From positions 1 to 31,088 of IMG/VR virus record IMGVR_UViG_3300033997_000568: a stretch of DNA of 31,088 bases; one strand, given 5' to 3'. The notes under the pieces are model-generated. The model did not search any database. It saw only the letters and a program-made list of their open reading frames with translations, and was not told the origin of the DNA. The translations under genes and the position numbers were made by a program. Each line of letters begins with the position of its first letter. Position 1 is the first letter of the stretch. The stretch comes from a virus. Below, one piece after another: positions 15,643 to 23,139 of this stretch.

Positions 15643-16215
15643 AGTGTTTTCCTTGGGGGATTGGGCGGGAGGGGAAAAAAGCGCCCCGCCATGCGCCATG
15701 CAAGCAGCCGCGCGGCTGGCGGCGGCGAGGCGGACCTCGTCCATGCCATCCAGCGCCGGATCGTTTGTCAGTGCGACGTGGAGCAGGGCGAGGGGATAGC
15801 CCTGCTCGTCGTAGGTGAAGACCGGGGAGATGTAGCGATATTCCTTCGCGGTAATGTGCGTGCGCGCTGCAGCCGTCCAGTCGACGACAGCGAACAAGCC
15901 CTCGCCCTCGCGCCAATCCAGGCTCTTGATCCAGCCCGATGCGATAGCCTTGCGCCCCGTTTTCGCGGTCGTGAGAATCTGGTGGTCGTAGTCCACGGCG
16001 AGGTCGCGGCCGCGCGCTGCCATCCAAGCCTGGAGCCGTTTAGCCGTCGCCGCGTCCATTCGCCATGTGTCGACGTCTTCGGGACGGCCGTCATATGCCC
16101 TGAACTCGCCCGCCGGCAAAACCTGGATCACGGCCAGGCCCGACTCGGGTAGGGCCGGCAGCTCGACCGACAAGACGGCGACACGAGGGGACGGGGAAAG
16201 GATGCGAATAGCCAT
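15097..16215 (-). CDS. I: Prohead protease gpI with C-terminal scaffold region
   Basis: This 372-residue protein combines an N-terminal Mu protease domain (about residues 1-160) with a C-terminal scaffold. Conserved protease stretches are DLAVDYDHQ at about 72-80, IASGWIKSL shortly after, and KEYRYISPVFTYDEQGYPLA. The scaffold is also made separately from an internal start at 15642. The ATG at 16215 has no Shine-Dalgarno sequence upstream. A dyad motif centred 43.5 bp upstream predicts transcription starting at that ATG, so the message may be leaderless. Confidence 0.94.
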   Translation of the reverse strand: MAIRILSPSPRVAVLSVELPALPESGLAVIQVLPAGEFRAYDGRPEDVDTWRMDAATAKRLQAWMAARGRDLAVDYDHQILTTAKTGRKAIASGWIKSLDWREGEGLFAVVDWTAAARTHITAKEYRYISPVFTYDEQGYPLALLHVALTNDPALDGMDEVRLAAASRAAACMAHGGALFSPPAQSPKENTMNELLKALLALLGLPEDASEEDALAKLQEYADAAQENADKVASLTADVTRKEQEVVALKANSSGKPDPAKFVPVAALSGLHDQVAALTTAAREREVDGLVVAALSAGKLIPALETWARDLGKKDPAQLKAYLDQAPAIAALSGTQTGGRKPDAGNGQLSDDELAVCRAMGLDPAAFAKFSG

Positions 16216-16221
16216 GTCGGC

Positions 16222-16268
16222 ATGTTGCCGATGGCTAGGCGTCTAAATCAGTTGAAGGACTTCAGTAG
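16222..16268 (-). promoter_or_regulatory. Predicted late promoter, site B (before protease I)
   Basis: The plus-strand 16-mer TGAAGGACTTCAGTAG (16253-16268) matches the copies at 4246 and 23954 at 14 or more positions. The dyad centre (16258.5) is 43.5 bp from the A of the protease ATG, the same distance as at site C. CAACAT (16227-16222) occupies the expected -10 position and is a weak match. Mu has its late promoter PI in this place, upstream of I. Confidence 0.58.
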
Positions 16269-16488
16269 GTAGGCCGGGGAAATCGCGCTGGCCAGGTCGA
16301 CCAGGCCGGGGAAATTTGGGCGATTTCCGGGCTACCTGGGATTTCGGGACGGCCGTGGGCAATGCCGTGGCCGTTAAAACCGTTTTTAACGCGCCGTTAA
16401 CGGGGGGCAGGGCTGGAATTGGTAGCGATACCGCACCCCACCCCCCAAAAACGCGCCAGCGGGCCGATTTTCAAAAGCCGTCCGCCGG
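16269..16488. other. Structured mid-genome intergenic region, candidate strong gyrase site
   Basis: This is the longest noncoding stretch of the window. It lies between G and I near the centre of the element. It contains a 13-bp direct repeat, AGGCCGGGGAAAT, at 16271-16283 and 16303-16315. Between the copies is an 18-bp near-palindrome with one mismatched pair (16290-16307, centre GGTCGACC). An 8-bp inverted repeat follows (16372-16379 and 16384-16391, arms CGTTAAAA/TTTTAACG), then a 10-bp perfect palindrome CCGTTAACGG (16394-16403). In Mu the strong gyrase site lies between G and I at mid-genome, so this is the positional counterpart. Confidence 0.5.
16271..16315. repeat. 13-bp direct repeat flanking an 18-bp near-palindrome
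   Basis: AGGCCGGGGAAAT occurs at 16271-16283 and again at 16303-16315, 32 bp apart (about three helical turns). The spacer holds GGCCAGGTCGACCAGGCC (16290-16307), palindromic except for one pair. The first copy abuts the late dyad site B. Confidence 0.75.
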
Positions 16489-16995
16489 TCAGGATTTATC
16501 CCCGTTGATCGCCCCGGCCAGGTAGTCGGCCACCAGCCCCTCGACCTCCTGGCCATCAGCCGGCGATATCCCTAGATACGGTCGAGCAGGGATCGTGACG
16601 CTGGTCACAAAGCGACCACGTAGACTGAGTGCGCGGCCCTTCTTCGCTTGGATCTCCCCGCCGAATTGATGGATGGCCGCGTATTCGAGACTGCTGCCCA
16701 CAAGCAACTCGTCCGGGATGACCTGCCAGTGCAGAGTGTTCCGCAGATGACCGCGCAGAGTCAGAATCTTGTCCGCGTTCTGCGGCTTCTCGCGCTGATA
16801 CCAAGCTTGTAGCGGTTGCCAGGGCGTGCCATCCGGTGCCGTCTGCGTCTTGAATCGGTCCTGCGTCGTCCCGACCAGGTACTCCCCGATCCCGCGCAAC
16901 ACGGTCGTCATGTCTTTGGCACGGGCGGCCAGGCGCTCCATCGCATGACGAAACTGGCGGTCGTCGATCTCGACGACGAGCATTGTGCCGGTCAT
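16489..16995 (-). CDS. G: Virion morphogenesis protein gpG (Mu gp31)
   Basis: This 168-residue protein is of the gpG/phage virion morphogenesis family, which in Mu works in tail or head completion. Landmarks are a cluster near residues 45-70 (TTQDRFKTQTAPDGTPWQPL) and EYAAIHQFGGEI near 105-117, followed by IPARPYLGIS. The start chosen (ATG at 16995) is one base from the stop of F. An ATG at 16983 (MLVVEIDD) is also possible. Confidence 0.9.
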   Translation of the reverse strand: MTGTMLVVEIDDRQFRHAMERLAARAKDMTTVLRGIGEYLVGTTQDRFKTQTAPDGTPWQPLQAWYQREKPQNADKILTLRGHLRNTLHWQVIPDELLVGSSLEYAAIHQFGGEIQAKKGRALSLRGRFVTSVTIPARPYLGISPADGQEVEGLVADYLAGAINGDKS

Positions 16996-16996
16996 A

Positions 16997-18241
16997 TCAA
17001 GATCCGTCGGCCCACAGGTAGCCATTGCGCAAGCGGCCCAGCTCGACCTGGTCGGCAATCGGTACCAGGCGCCAGGACTCGAAGAAGCCCGCGCCGACCT
17101 GGGCGACCATGACCTGGTCGCCATCTGCTTGCCGATATCGCTTCACCAGCTGCGTGCGCAATACATAGGCCCCGCTCTTGCGCTCTCTGAACAGGTTCTG
17201 CCAGATCTCGGCCGGCTGCGTAAGCAGGTCTATCAGCAGCCCGAGCAAGCCGGCCGGCTCTGCCTGTCCGACGAGCGTGCGCGCGACGACGGCGGCGCTA
17301 GTGGCCACAGGGATGCCGCCAGGGCGAAATACCTGCAAGGGCGTCTCCAGAGCCTGCGTCGTGCCGACGACGAGCTGGGACAGGGAGGGACCGGCAGGCA
17401 GATGAAGGCCCGCCGGCGACGGCGGGGCGTTAAATGCGCGCAGCACCCCTGAGCGGGCCGCGCTGGCCAGCACTGGTGCCCACATGGAATGTCGCAGGTC
17501 CGGGGCTTGCTGGACCGCCTGCAGCGCCTGGCGAGCGAGCGGGCCATCCCCGAGGCTTGCGCCAGGCGCATATTCAAAACCCGGATCAATGCCGTCCGGG
17601 ATCGTGACGGTGCGCGGCGCGGGGCCGGTTGCGCCGATCGTGATCTCGCGCTCGGGAACGTCCGGGGCCTGGTCCGCCCCAACCTTGCCCATCGCGCGCA
17701 GCTGGCGCTCGGTCAGCGCCCGTATGCTGCACTGGCATCCCCACCCGTTGGGCGGGAAGAACGTATTCCAGAAGGGATCGTCCCAGCGCAAAACCAGGCC
17801 ATCCAGGGCCAAGTGCTCGGGCCTCGGGTGCTTCACGGCGTCCGAATGCACATACATCCAATAGGGATGCGTGTCGGTCATTTCCAGCAGCTGCTGGCGG
17901 CGGCCGGCGGCAAAGCTGGTGAAGAGATTGGTTTCGTAGATCACGCGGCTGCGCCAGTTGCGCGACCCGTTGTAGTCCCAGCCATGCGCCGCGACGATCC
18001 GGTCGAACTCTCGCTGAAACCAGTCCAGGGACTTTCCGTCCGCGATCGCCCGTTCGACGGCGATCTGAATGTCCCGCACCAGGGCTTCGCGCGTCGCGCC
18101 AGCCACAACAAAGGCGTGGTCATGGCCCGAGGTGTACAGCTGCGTCCAAGATTCGGACGGCAGCGCGACCTTCCGCCGGAAGAACGCGATCTGCTCGCGG
18201 AAGGGAATGCGGCCGATGCTGCCGCTCGGCACGTCAGCCAC
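16997..18241 (-). CDS. F: Minor head protein gpF (MuF) with C-terminal PBECR-type toxin-like domain
   Basis: This 414-residue protein has the Mu F head-morphogenesis domain in its first half: RSRVIYETNLFTSFAAGRRQ at about 98-117, then HLALDG and DDPFWNTFFPPNGWGCQCS at about 154-172. A linker of about 160 residues follows. The last about 72 residues (from PAEIW near 343 to GYLWADGS) look like the phage barnase/EndoU/colicin/RelE-like (PBECR) nuclease domains often fused to MuF. Key parts seen are P-EIW, a basic stretch with Arg and Lys (VLRTQLVKRYRQ), SWRLVP and a final LRNGYL. The toxin-domain call rests on pattern recall. MuF proteins sit in the capsid near the portal and could be ejected with DNA. 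Confidence 0.9.
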   Translation of the reverse strand: MADVPSGSIGRIPFREQIAFFRRKVALPSESWTQLYTSGHDHAFVVAGATREALVRDIQIAVERAIADGKSLDWFQREFDRIVAAHGWDYNGSRNWRSRVIYETNLFTSFAAGRRQQLLEMTDTHPYWMYVHSDAVKHPRPEHLALDGLVLRWDDPFWNTFFPPNGWGCQCSIRALTERQLRAMGKVGADQAPDVPEREITIGATGPAPRTVTIPDGIDPGFEYAPGASLGDGPLARQALQAVQQAPDLRHSMWAPVLASAARSGVLRAFNAPPSPAGLHLPAGPSLSQLVVGTTQALETPLQVFRPGGIPVATSAAVVARTLVGQAEPAGLLGLLIDLLTQPAEIWQNLFRERKSGAYVLRTQLVKRYRQADGDQVMVAQVGAGFFESWRLVPIADQVELGRLRNGYLWADGS

Positions 18242-19808
18242 GCGCCTCTCCGATGATGTCCGCGCGGCCAGCCAGGGAGGCGGCGACCAGCGCTTCGCTC
18301 ATGGCGTCTGCGAATTCGTCGAGCGACATATCCGGCGCGAGCGCGAGCAAGCCGTCTCGGATCTCGTCCAGGCTGCTCGCCTGCTCGACCAGGTCGCGGA
18401 TCTTGTTGATCCACGCATCCATCGTCGGCGCGGTATCGTGCGCCAGGCGTGCCGCCTGGCCGGTCGGTGCGGGTATGCCTGCAGGGGCCGAAGGGCGTGC
18501 AGCCAGCGCGGCCTGCGTGCCGGCCTGGCCCGTGGGTTCTGCCGGCAGGGCACCAGCCGGCCCCATCGTCAACACAGCTTGACCTTTCTCCGGCTTCGGG
18601 ATGTTCAGACGCTCATGCGCCCAATCCACGGGGATCGACATACCGACGCGCACAAGCTGGGGCAGCGCGGCGGCGAAGATCTTCATATCTTCCGCATGCC
18701 GCGTGTCGAAACGGAACTCAGGAGAGCGACGCGGATCGGCGCCTGGCACGTTCACGGCGCGCAGATGACCGATGACCTGGCGCGTGATCGTCCCCTCCAG
18801 CTGCCGAGCGTCAGCTGCGAGTAGATCGTGGCGCACGTCGTCATGCACCTTGCCCAGCGCGTTTGTCGACGACTTCCCGTCCGCCTGGCTCGTCAACGTG
18901 CCGCCGAGAATAATCTTGGATTGCGTGCGTTCGCACCAGCCGATCATGAACTCGAAGGGGTCTTGCGATCCCTCGGCCGCGTTCTTGAAGTCGATGTCCA
19001 TGCCATCCGGGATGATGCCGGCGGCGTTGTGTCCGATTCCGACGACGGCTGACAACAGCGTCGCGCGATCCTTATCGGTGGTGCCCGCCGGGTACTTGCC
19101 CAAGCGCAGCGGCAGGCCGTAGATTTCAAGAAACTCGGCCAGGTCGCGCGTCGCGTAGTTCTTGAAGAGATACGGCCAAGCCAATGACCGATGGAGTCCC
19201 GCACGCGCAATGTAGCCCGAGCGAGCTTTGTGTTGATGCACAATCCAGCCCAGCGGCCACAGTTGCTCGCCTTCTGCGGATCCGTTGCGCAAGCGCAGCG
19301 CGTTCCCGTCGTGCATCAAGGTCTGGAACCAGCGCTGCGGCCGGTGCGTCATCTTGCTGGGCAACCTCACCGCGCCGACGCGCTGCCATTCAAGCTCAAT
19401 GCCGACGAACGCATGGCCCACGGCATCCATGCAGTCGAGTAGAAAATCGTCAAACGACGGCAGCTCGCTGAACCACTCACGCATCATCGCGGTTTCCCGT
19501 TGCTCGGCCGGCGTGGCGTTTTTCGGTTCATGGATCTCCCAGGGCAGCGTCAGGATCGCGCGCTTGCGCTTGGACATCTCGGACATGATGTGGCCGTCCT
19601 TCTCTTCCATGTCTGCGAAGAGATCAGCCTGCGCGATCAAGTTGCCCTGTTCGGCATCTTCCATGATGCGCGCCATGCGCTGCGGAGTGATTCCGCGCGA
19701 CGGATGGTCGGCCCATTCTCGGGTAATCCATCCCAGCCGGGATGTCTGCGGTTCGGAGAGAGCGGCGCGCGAAATCGGGCGGCCTCGGGCGTCAAGAATC
19801 TGCGTCAT
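18234..19808 (-). CDS. Portal protein, DUF935 (Mu gp29)
   Basis: This portal-type protein of 524 residues forms the ring through which DNA enters the capsid. Conserved Mu gp29 parts include EEKDGHIMSEMSKRKRAILT near residue 70 (the typical D..l...l..rk.ai pattern), then FVGIELEWQRVG and IYGLPLRLGKYPAGTTDKD near 235-253. The ATG at 19808 was chosen. A TTG at 19820 would add four residues. Neither start has a clear Shine-Dalgarno. The 3' end overlaps the F gene by 8 bp. Confidence 0.94.
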   Translation of the reverse strand: MTQILDARGRPISRAALSEPQTSRLGWITREWADHPSRGITPQRMARIMEDAEQGNLIAQADLFADMEEKDGHIMSEMSKRKRAILTLPWEIHEPKNATPAEQRETAMMREWFSELPSFDDFLLDCMDAVGHAFVGIELEWQRVGAVRLPSKMTHRPQRWFQTLMHDGNALRLRNGSAEGEQLWPLGWIVHQHKARSGYIARAGLHRSLAWPYLFKNYATRDLAEFLEIYGLPLRLGKYPAGTTDKDRATLLSAVVGIGHNAAGIIPDGMDIDFKNAAEGSQDPFEFMIGWCERTQSKIILGGTLTSQADGKSSTNALGKVHDDVRHDLLAADARQLEGTITRQVIGHLRAVNVPGADPRRSPEFRFDTRHAEDMKIFAAALPQLVRVGMSIPVDWAHERLNIPKPEKGQAVLTMGPAGALPAEPTGQAGTQAALAARPSAPAGIPAPTGQAARLAHDTAPTMDAWINKIRDLVEQASSLDEIRDGLLALAPDMSLDEFADAMSEALVAASLAGRADIIGEARG

Positions 19809-19832
19809 TTTGGGATGCAAGAAATAGGGTTG

Positions 19833-21479
19833 TCACCAGCCGCCGACGTCGCGCCAGGCGACATCGTCGACATCGACGCTTTCGTCGATATCGCGGCCGG
19901 CCTTCGGGGCGGGGGTGTATTCAAATATGGGCAGCATCGTAGTAACGGCGAGCCATAGCATCTGCAGCGCGTCCGGGCCATCATCGTGGTCCGCCATCGG
20001 CCAATGTGTCAGCTGGCTGTTCAGTGTCTTCTGCGACGGATGCAGGCGGATCAGCCCGTTCGCGACGTGCGGCTGTATGGATGCGATGCGCAGATCTTTG
20101 TCGTCGCTGGGGTTGATCGGGCGGGCTGGTACTGGAATGCCCAACTGCGCTGAACGTTTGATTAGCTCGGTACGCAGGAATTCCTGGAACTGCACCGATT
20201 CCACCACCCATAGCAGGCAGCGGTACTCCCGCTGTAGCTCGATCACGTCGCTGATGATCTTGTCCGGCACCCGCTTGCCGATCTTCGCTTCGACCACATC
20301 GAGAATGCCTGTCCCACGGTTGAAGCCACCGACGAGCAATGCTGACGGATCGCGACGATTTCCTTTTCTACCTAAGCTGGGATCGGATGAGCCATAGAAA
20401 AGCCAGTCAGACAGACGGTTAACCCAGAACTGAATCACACCTGAAAAGGGCGCTTTGTCGCCAGCCACGGGATCATTCTGCAGCTCGGAGGCGAACGCAT
20501 CATGTCCATCACGAGCGCGGATGATCATCAGCGACAGCAACGGCCTGGCCGCCGGCCAGGACACGACCGCGCCGGCCAGCATCTCCAGCTCGTGGGCGGC
20601 ATAGAACAGCGTGGCGCTGTCCGGTCCCTCGTTACGCCAGATCTCTTCCCACTCGTCCCACAGATCCATCCGATCGGGCCACTGGATCACGGCCTGGAAC
20701 CGCTTGCCCCGCCAGAATGGGTTCTTGAGCAATCGCGCGAGGACCGAGTCGTAGTGCAAGACCGTGCCGATGTCGATCACGTCAAGCTTCTCGCCAGGGC
20801 CAGCGAGCTTCATCACAGACTTCGCCAGCCAGCCCTCCAGCTTGTCGCGCTGTTCCGGAGATTTAACGTGCTCGTCGTTCTCCAGGTCATCGCAAATGGC
20901 CAGGTCTGGGCGATGCGGACCGTGGCGTCGGCCACGCATGCGCTTGCCTGCCCCGAAGACCTCGACCATCCGGTCGTTGTTCGTGACGATCTTGCCGACT
21001 TGCCACGTGCGGCCCTTGCCGACACAGTCGGCATAGTCCAGGGCCAGGCGCGGATTGAATTCCAGCTCGGCCTTGATCGCTTCCAGCATCATCGCGGACT
21101 GCTCGAATGCATCCATGATGATGACCGGATACCACTTGCGCTCGGTCAGCACGCACCACAGCACGAAAATCTGGCTGGTGATCGTGGACTTCGCCTCGCC
21201 GCGCGGCGCGGCAATGGCGTCAGATTGCGACGTGGGGCTTTCGACAATCTCGACCAGGCGCGAATAGAGATAGTCGTGAAGAACGCTATTGGCGTTCTTG
21301 ACGTAGTGCGGGAAGTACGTGCGGGCGAAGAACTCCAGATCATCACGCGCGCGGGCGCGGCGCTCGCGGCTGGCGGCCGGGTCCGGGTCGAAGCCGTCGA
21401 CCTCGGACTCGATCATCGTGCGCAGGTTGATCGCCAGCGCGGCGATCTCCAGCATGAATTCTTTGCGCTTGAGTTTCAT
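19833..21479 (-). CDS. Terminase large subunit (Mu gp28)
   Basis: This 548-residue protein is the packaging motor: an ATPase and a nuclease. An adapted Walker A, APRGEAKST, lies at 91-99 and the Walker B, LAICDD, at 193-198. The nuclease half contains an acidic residue near SALLVGGFNRGTG and the late DDGPDALQ motif near 505, typical of the RNase H-like fold of terminases. The ATG follows the gp27-like gene by 9 bp with AAGG upstream. In Mu this enzyme packages by a headful mechanism from transposed copies, taking flanking host DNA. Confidence 0.96.
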   Translation of the reverse strand: MKLKRKEFMLEIAALAINLRTMIESEVDGFDPDPAASRERRARARDDLEFFARTYFPHYVKNANSVLHDYLYSRLVEIVESPTSQSDAIAAPRGEAKSTITSQIFVLWCVLTERKWYPVIIMDAFEQSAMMLEAIKAELEFNPRLALDYADCVGKGRTWQVGKIVTNNDRMVEVFGAGKRMRGRRHGPHRPDLAICDDLENDEHVKSPEQRDKLEGWLAKSVMKLAGPGEKLDVIDIGTVLHYDSVLARLLKNPFWRGKRFQAVIQWPDRMDLWDEWEEIWRNEGPDSATLFYAAHELEMLAGAVVSWPAARPLLSLMIIRARDGHDAFASELQNDPVAGDKAPFSGVIQFWVNRLSDWLFYGSSDPSLGRKGNRRDPSALLVGGFNRGTGILDVVEAKIGKRVPDKIISDVIELQREYRCLLWVVESVQFQEFLRTELIKRSAQLGIPVPARPINPSDDKDLRIASIQPHVANGLIRLHPSQKTLNSQLTHWPMADHDDGPDALQMLWLAVTTMLPIFEYTPAPKAGRDIDESVDVDDVAWRDVGGW

Positions 21480-21488
21480 GGCGCTGCC

Positions 21489-21989
21489 TTAGCCGAAATC
21501 GCGGGCCAGGACTTCCCCGAAAGGCTCAAGGATCTGGACGAAGACGCCCGCATGCTTCGGATGTTTCTGGTGGATGTAGTCCGCCAGTTTCTGCAAGACC
21601 TGCATCGCCGTGGCCAACTCGCTCGTCTCGGGCAGGATGCGCTTCGAAGCCGAGACGGTCTTGTTGTACGCGTCGGCCAGGCTGGCGAGCATCTGCACCT
21701 TGGCGGCCGGCGGAATGTCGCTCTCGGTCGTGATGCTCTCCATCGTGGCTTGGTACTGCGTGACAAGGCCGGCCAGCATCTGGCGGGCGATCGTCTCGAT
21801 GCCGCCACCGGATAGCAGCTGCGCCGCCTGGGCTTTCTCCCAGTCGTCGCCGGCATCCTCGGACTGTTTTTTCCAGCGTGCGGCCGTGGCGTAGGAAACG
21901 CGGGCCTTTGTCGCCGCGACTTCTAGCGACAGCCGGTCAAAAACATAGGCGCGGCGCACTGCGTCGCGCGTCTCTTTCGGGTGTGCCAT
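21489..21989 (-). CDS. DUF1804 protein, Mu gp27-like, probable small terminase
   Basis: This 166-residue protein immediately precedes the large terminase. The N-terminal half has an HTH-like segment (RLSLEVAATKARVSYATAARW at about 19-39) preceded by KETRDAVRRAYVFD, the typical start of DUF1804/gp27. The rest is helical (QMLASLADAYNKTVSASKRI). Its start shares bases with the upstream stop (TAATG). DNA recognition for packaging is inferred from position and HTH. Confidence 0.87.
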   Translation of the reverse strand: MAHPKETRDAVRRAYVFDRLSLEVAATKARVSYATAARWKKQSEDAGDDWEKAQAAQLLSGGGIETIARQMLAGLVTQYQATMESITTESDIPPAAKVQMLASLADAYNKTVSASKRILPETSELATAMQVLQKLADYIHQKHPKHAGVFVQILEPFGEVLARDFG

Positions 21990-22204
21990 TACAGGCCCAG
22001 CTTGGCCTTGATGATGGCAATGCCGGTCGCGACCAGGCCGCCGGCCACCGCGCCCGATGCCGCGCCGGCCGCAGCGCCATAGCGAGCGGCGGTCTTGGGG
22101 AGCGCGTCGAGCTTCTGGTCCATCAGATCCAGACGGCTGTCCATCCTGCGCAGCAGCCGCAGCTGCTCATCGCCTGCCTGGTCGACCTTGTTGTGCTGGG
22201 TCAT
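21989..22204 (-). CDS. Small membrane-associated protein of unknown function
   Basis: This 71-residue protein starts by an ATGA overlap with the upstream DUF2730-like gene. A charged N-terminal helix (GDEQLRLLRRMDSRLDLMDQ) is followed by a hydrophobic Gly/Ala-rich segment (about residues 42-66, AAAGAASGAVAGGLVATGIA) that could span the membrane. The family was not recognised. Its place between lysis and packaging genes resembles the small unknown membrane proteins of Mu in this region. Confidence 0.72.
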   Translation of the reverse strand: MTQHNKVDQAGDEQLRLLRRMDSRLDLMDQKLDALPKTAARYGAAAGAASGAVAGGLVATGIAIIKAKLGL

Positions 22205-22491
22205 CGTTTGTCCTGTTTGAAATCGAGTAGTTTGTCGTTCAGCCGGTCCAGCTTCATTTCGATCCGGGCGGCCAGCTCTTGGAATTCCGTGCGGTGTACG
22301 TAATTGCCGATCTCTCGGGCGAACTGCTCGCGCACTTGCGCAAGCTCTGCGCGCAGGGCCTGAGTCAGCTGATACGTCTCTTTCTGGTCTGCGTACAGCC
22401 TACGTACCCAATAGCCGAGCAGCGCCGACAGCACAGAAACGGTGATGCTGAAGACGTGCGCGCCCGTGATATCGATCGTCAAGCCCGTCAT
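22201..22491 (-). CDS. DUF2730-like membrane/coiled-coil protein (Mu gp25/26 region)
   Basis: This 96-residue protein has one predicted membrane segment near the N-terminus (about residues 11-28, HVFSITVSVLSALLGYWV) and a long helical coiled-coil tail (ALRAELAQVREQFAREIG and EMKLDRLNDKLLDFK). This layout matches the DUF2730 proteins found between lysis and terminase genes in Mu-like phages. It overlaps the Rz1 stop by ATGA. The function is unknown. Confidence 0.77.
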   Translation of the reverse strand: MTGLTIDITGAHVFSITVSVLSALLGYWVRRLYADQKETYQLTQALRAELAQVREQFAREIGNYVHRTEFQELAARIEMKLDRLNDKLLDFKQDKR

Positions 22492-22865
22492 CGCTCCGCC
22501 TTGCTTTCGTCGTAGTCGATGATGGCGTTGATCTGTTCGCGCATCCGCAAGCAGATCGTGGCGTTCGTGATGTGGGTTTCCAAGACGTCGGCTTGGCTGA
22601 CGGGGCTGCGCATGAGATCAGCGTCCGGCAGGGGCGACGACGTCGGTGCCTGGTCCTGCCAGGGCGTCAGCGGGACGAACGGCAGCGGCCGTTCCCGCAG
22701 CGCCGCCGGCAGACGCGGCCTGGCCGGACATTCCAAGTCCAAGGGCGGCGTTGTAGTCGCGCACCCAGCCAGCAGTGAAAGGACGATCAGGCAAGGGCGC
22801 AGGAGCCGCGCCCGGCTTTTCGATATAGACGGTTGAGACACGGGGAACTCGCTTCTTGATGTCAT
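22488..22865 (-). CDS. Outer-membrane spanin subunit, Rz1-like lipoprotein
   Basis: This 125-residue lipoprotein starts inside the Rz gene in another frame and continues 130 bp past its end. A short basic region and hydrophobic stretch (RARLLRPCLIVLSLLAGC) end at a lipobox LAGC with Cys35 as the lipid-modified residue. A Pro-rich segment follows, as in most Rz1 proteins. It would be anchored in the outer membrane and contact Rz across the periplasm to disrupt the outer membrane at lysis. The start codon is the least certain part because the ATG at 22865 lacks a strong Shine-Dalgarno. Confidence 0.88.
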   Translation of the reverse strand: MTSRSEFPVSQPSISKSRARLLRPCLIVLSLLAGCATTTPPLDLECPARPRLPAALRERPLPFVPLTPWQDQAPTSSPLPDADLMRSPVSQADVLETHITNATICLRMREQINAIIDYDESKAER

Positions 22866-23139
22866 CGGAGAGCCGAGCGTTCTCCGCGTTTGTGGAAAGC
22901 AGCTTCACGGACAGCGCGTCACCGCGCTCCTGTTCTGCGCGCAGCTCGGCCAGGTACTTCTGCAGCGTCGTCGCGCGCGCCTCGGCTTGCTGGGCAACAT
23001 ATGCAGCGTGTCGCGCGGTCCAGTCCGCGTTCGCATCACTCTTGCCCATCACGTAGGTCGCAATTGCAAGGACGGCAGCGCCAAGGACGCCGGCCACGGC
23101 CGGATGGATGCCGAGCATGGAGAGCAGGCGCGTGATCAT
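22618..23139 (-). CDS. Inner-membrane spanin subunit, Rz-like
   Basis: This 173-residue protein has a single N-terminal membrane segment (about residues 13-31, HPAVAGVLGAAVLAIATYV) and then a long periplasmic helix rich in Ala, Glu and Arg (AEARATTLQKYLAELRAEQE). The Pro/Ala-rich C-terminal part overlaps the Rz1 gene in another frame. It overlaps the holin by ATGA. This is the standard arrangement of a two-component spanin that completes lysis of a Gram-negative host. Confidence 0.87.
   Translation of the reverse strand: MITRLLSMLGIHPAVAGVLGAAVLAIATYVMGKSDANADWTARHAAYVAQQAEARATTLQKYLAELRAEQERGDALSVKLLSTNAENARLSDDIKKRVPRVSTVYIEKPGAAPAPLPDRPFTAGWVRDYNAALGLGMSGQAASAGGAAGTAAAVRPADALAGPGTDVVAPAGR

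Noticed and set aside
16316-16525. 69-codon plus-strand frame in the G-I gap
   Set aside because: It runs into the 3' end of G on the opposite strand, has no Shine-Dalgarno and no recognisable content. The gap looks regulatory or structural.
19808-19820. TTG start for the portal gene
   Set aside because: It adds only four residues and has no Shine-Dalgarno. The ATG at 19808 is preferred, although it too lacks one.
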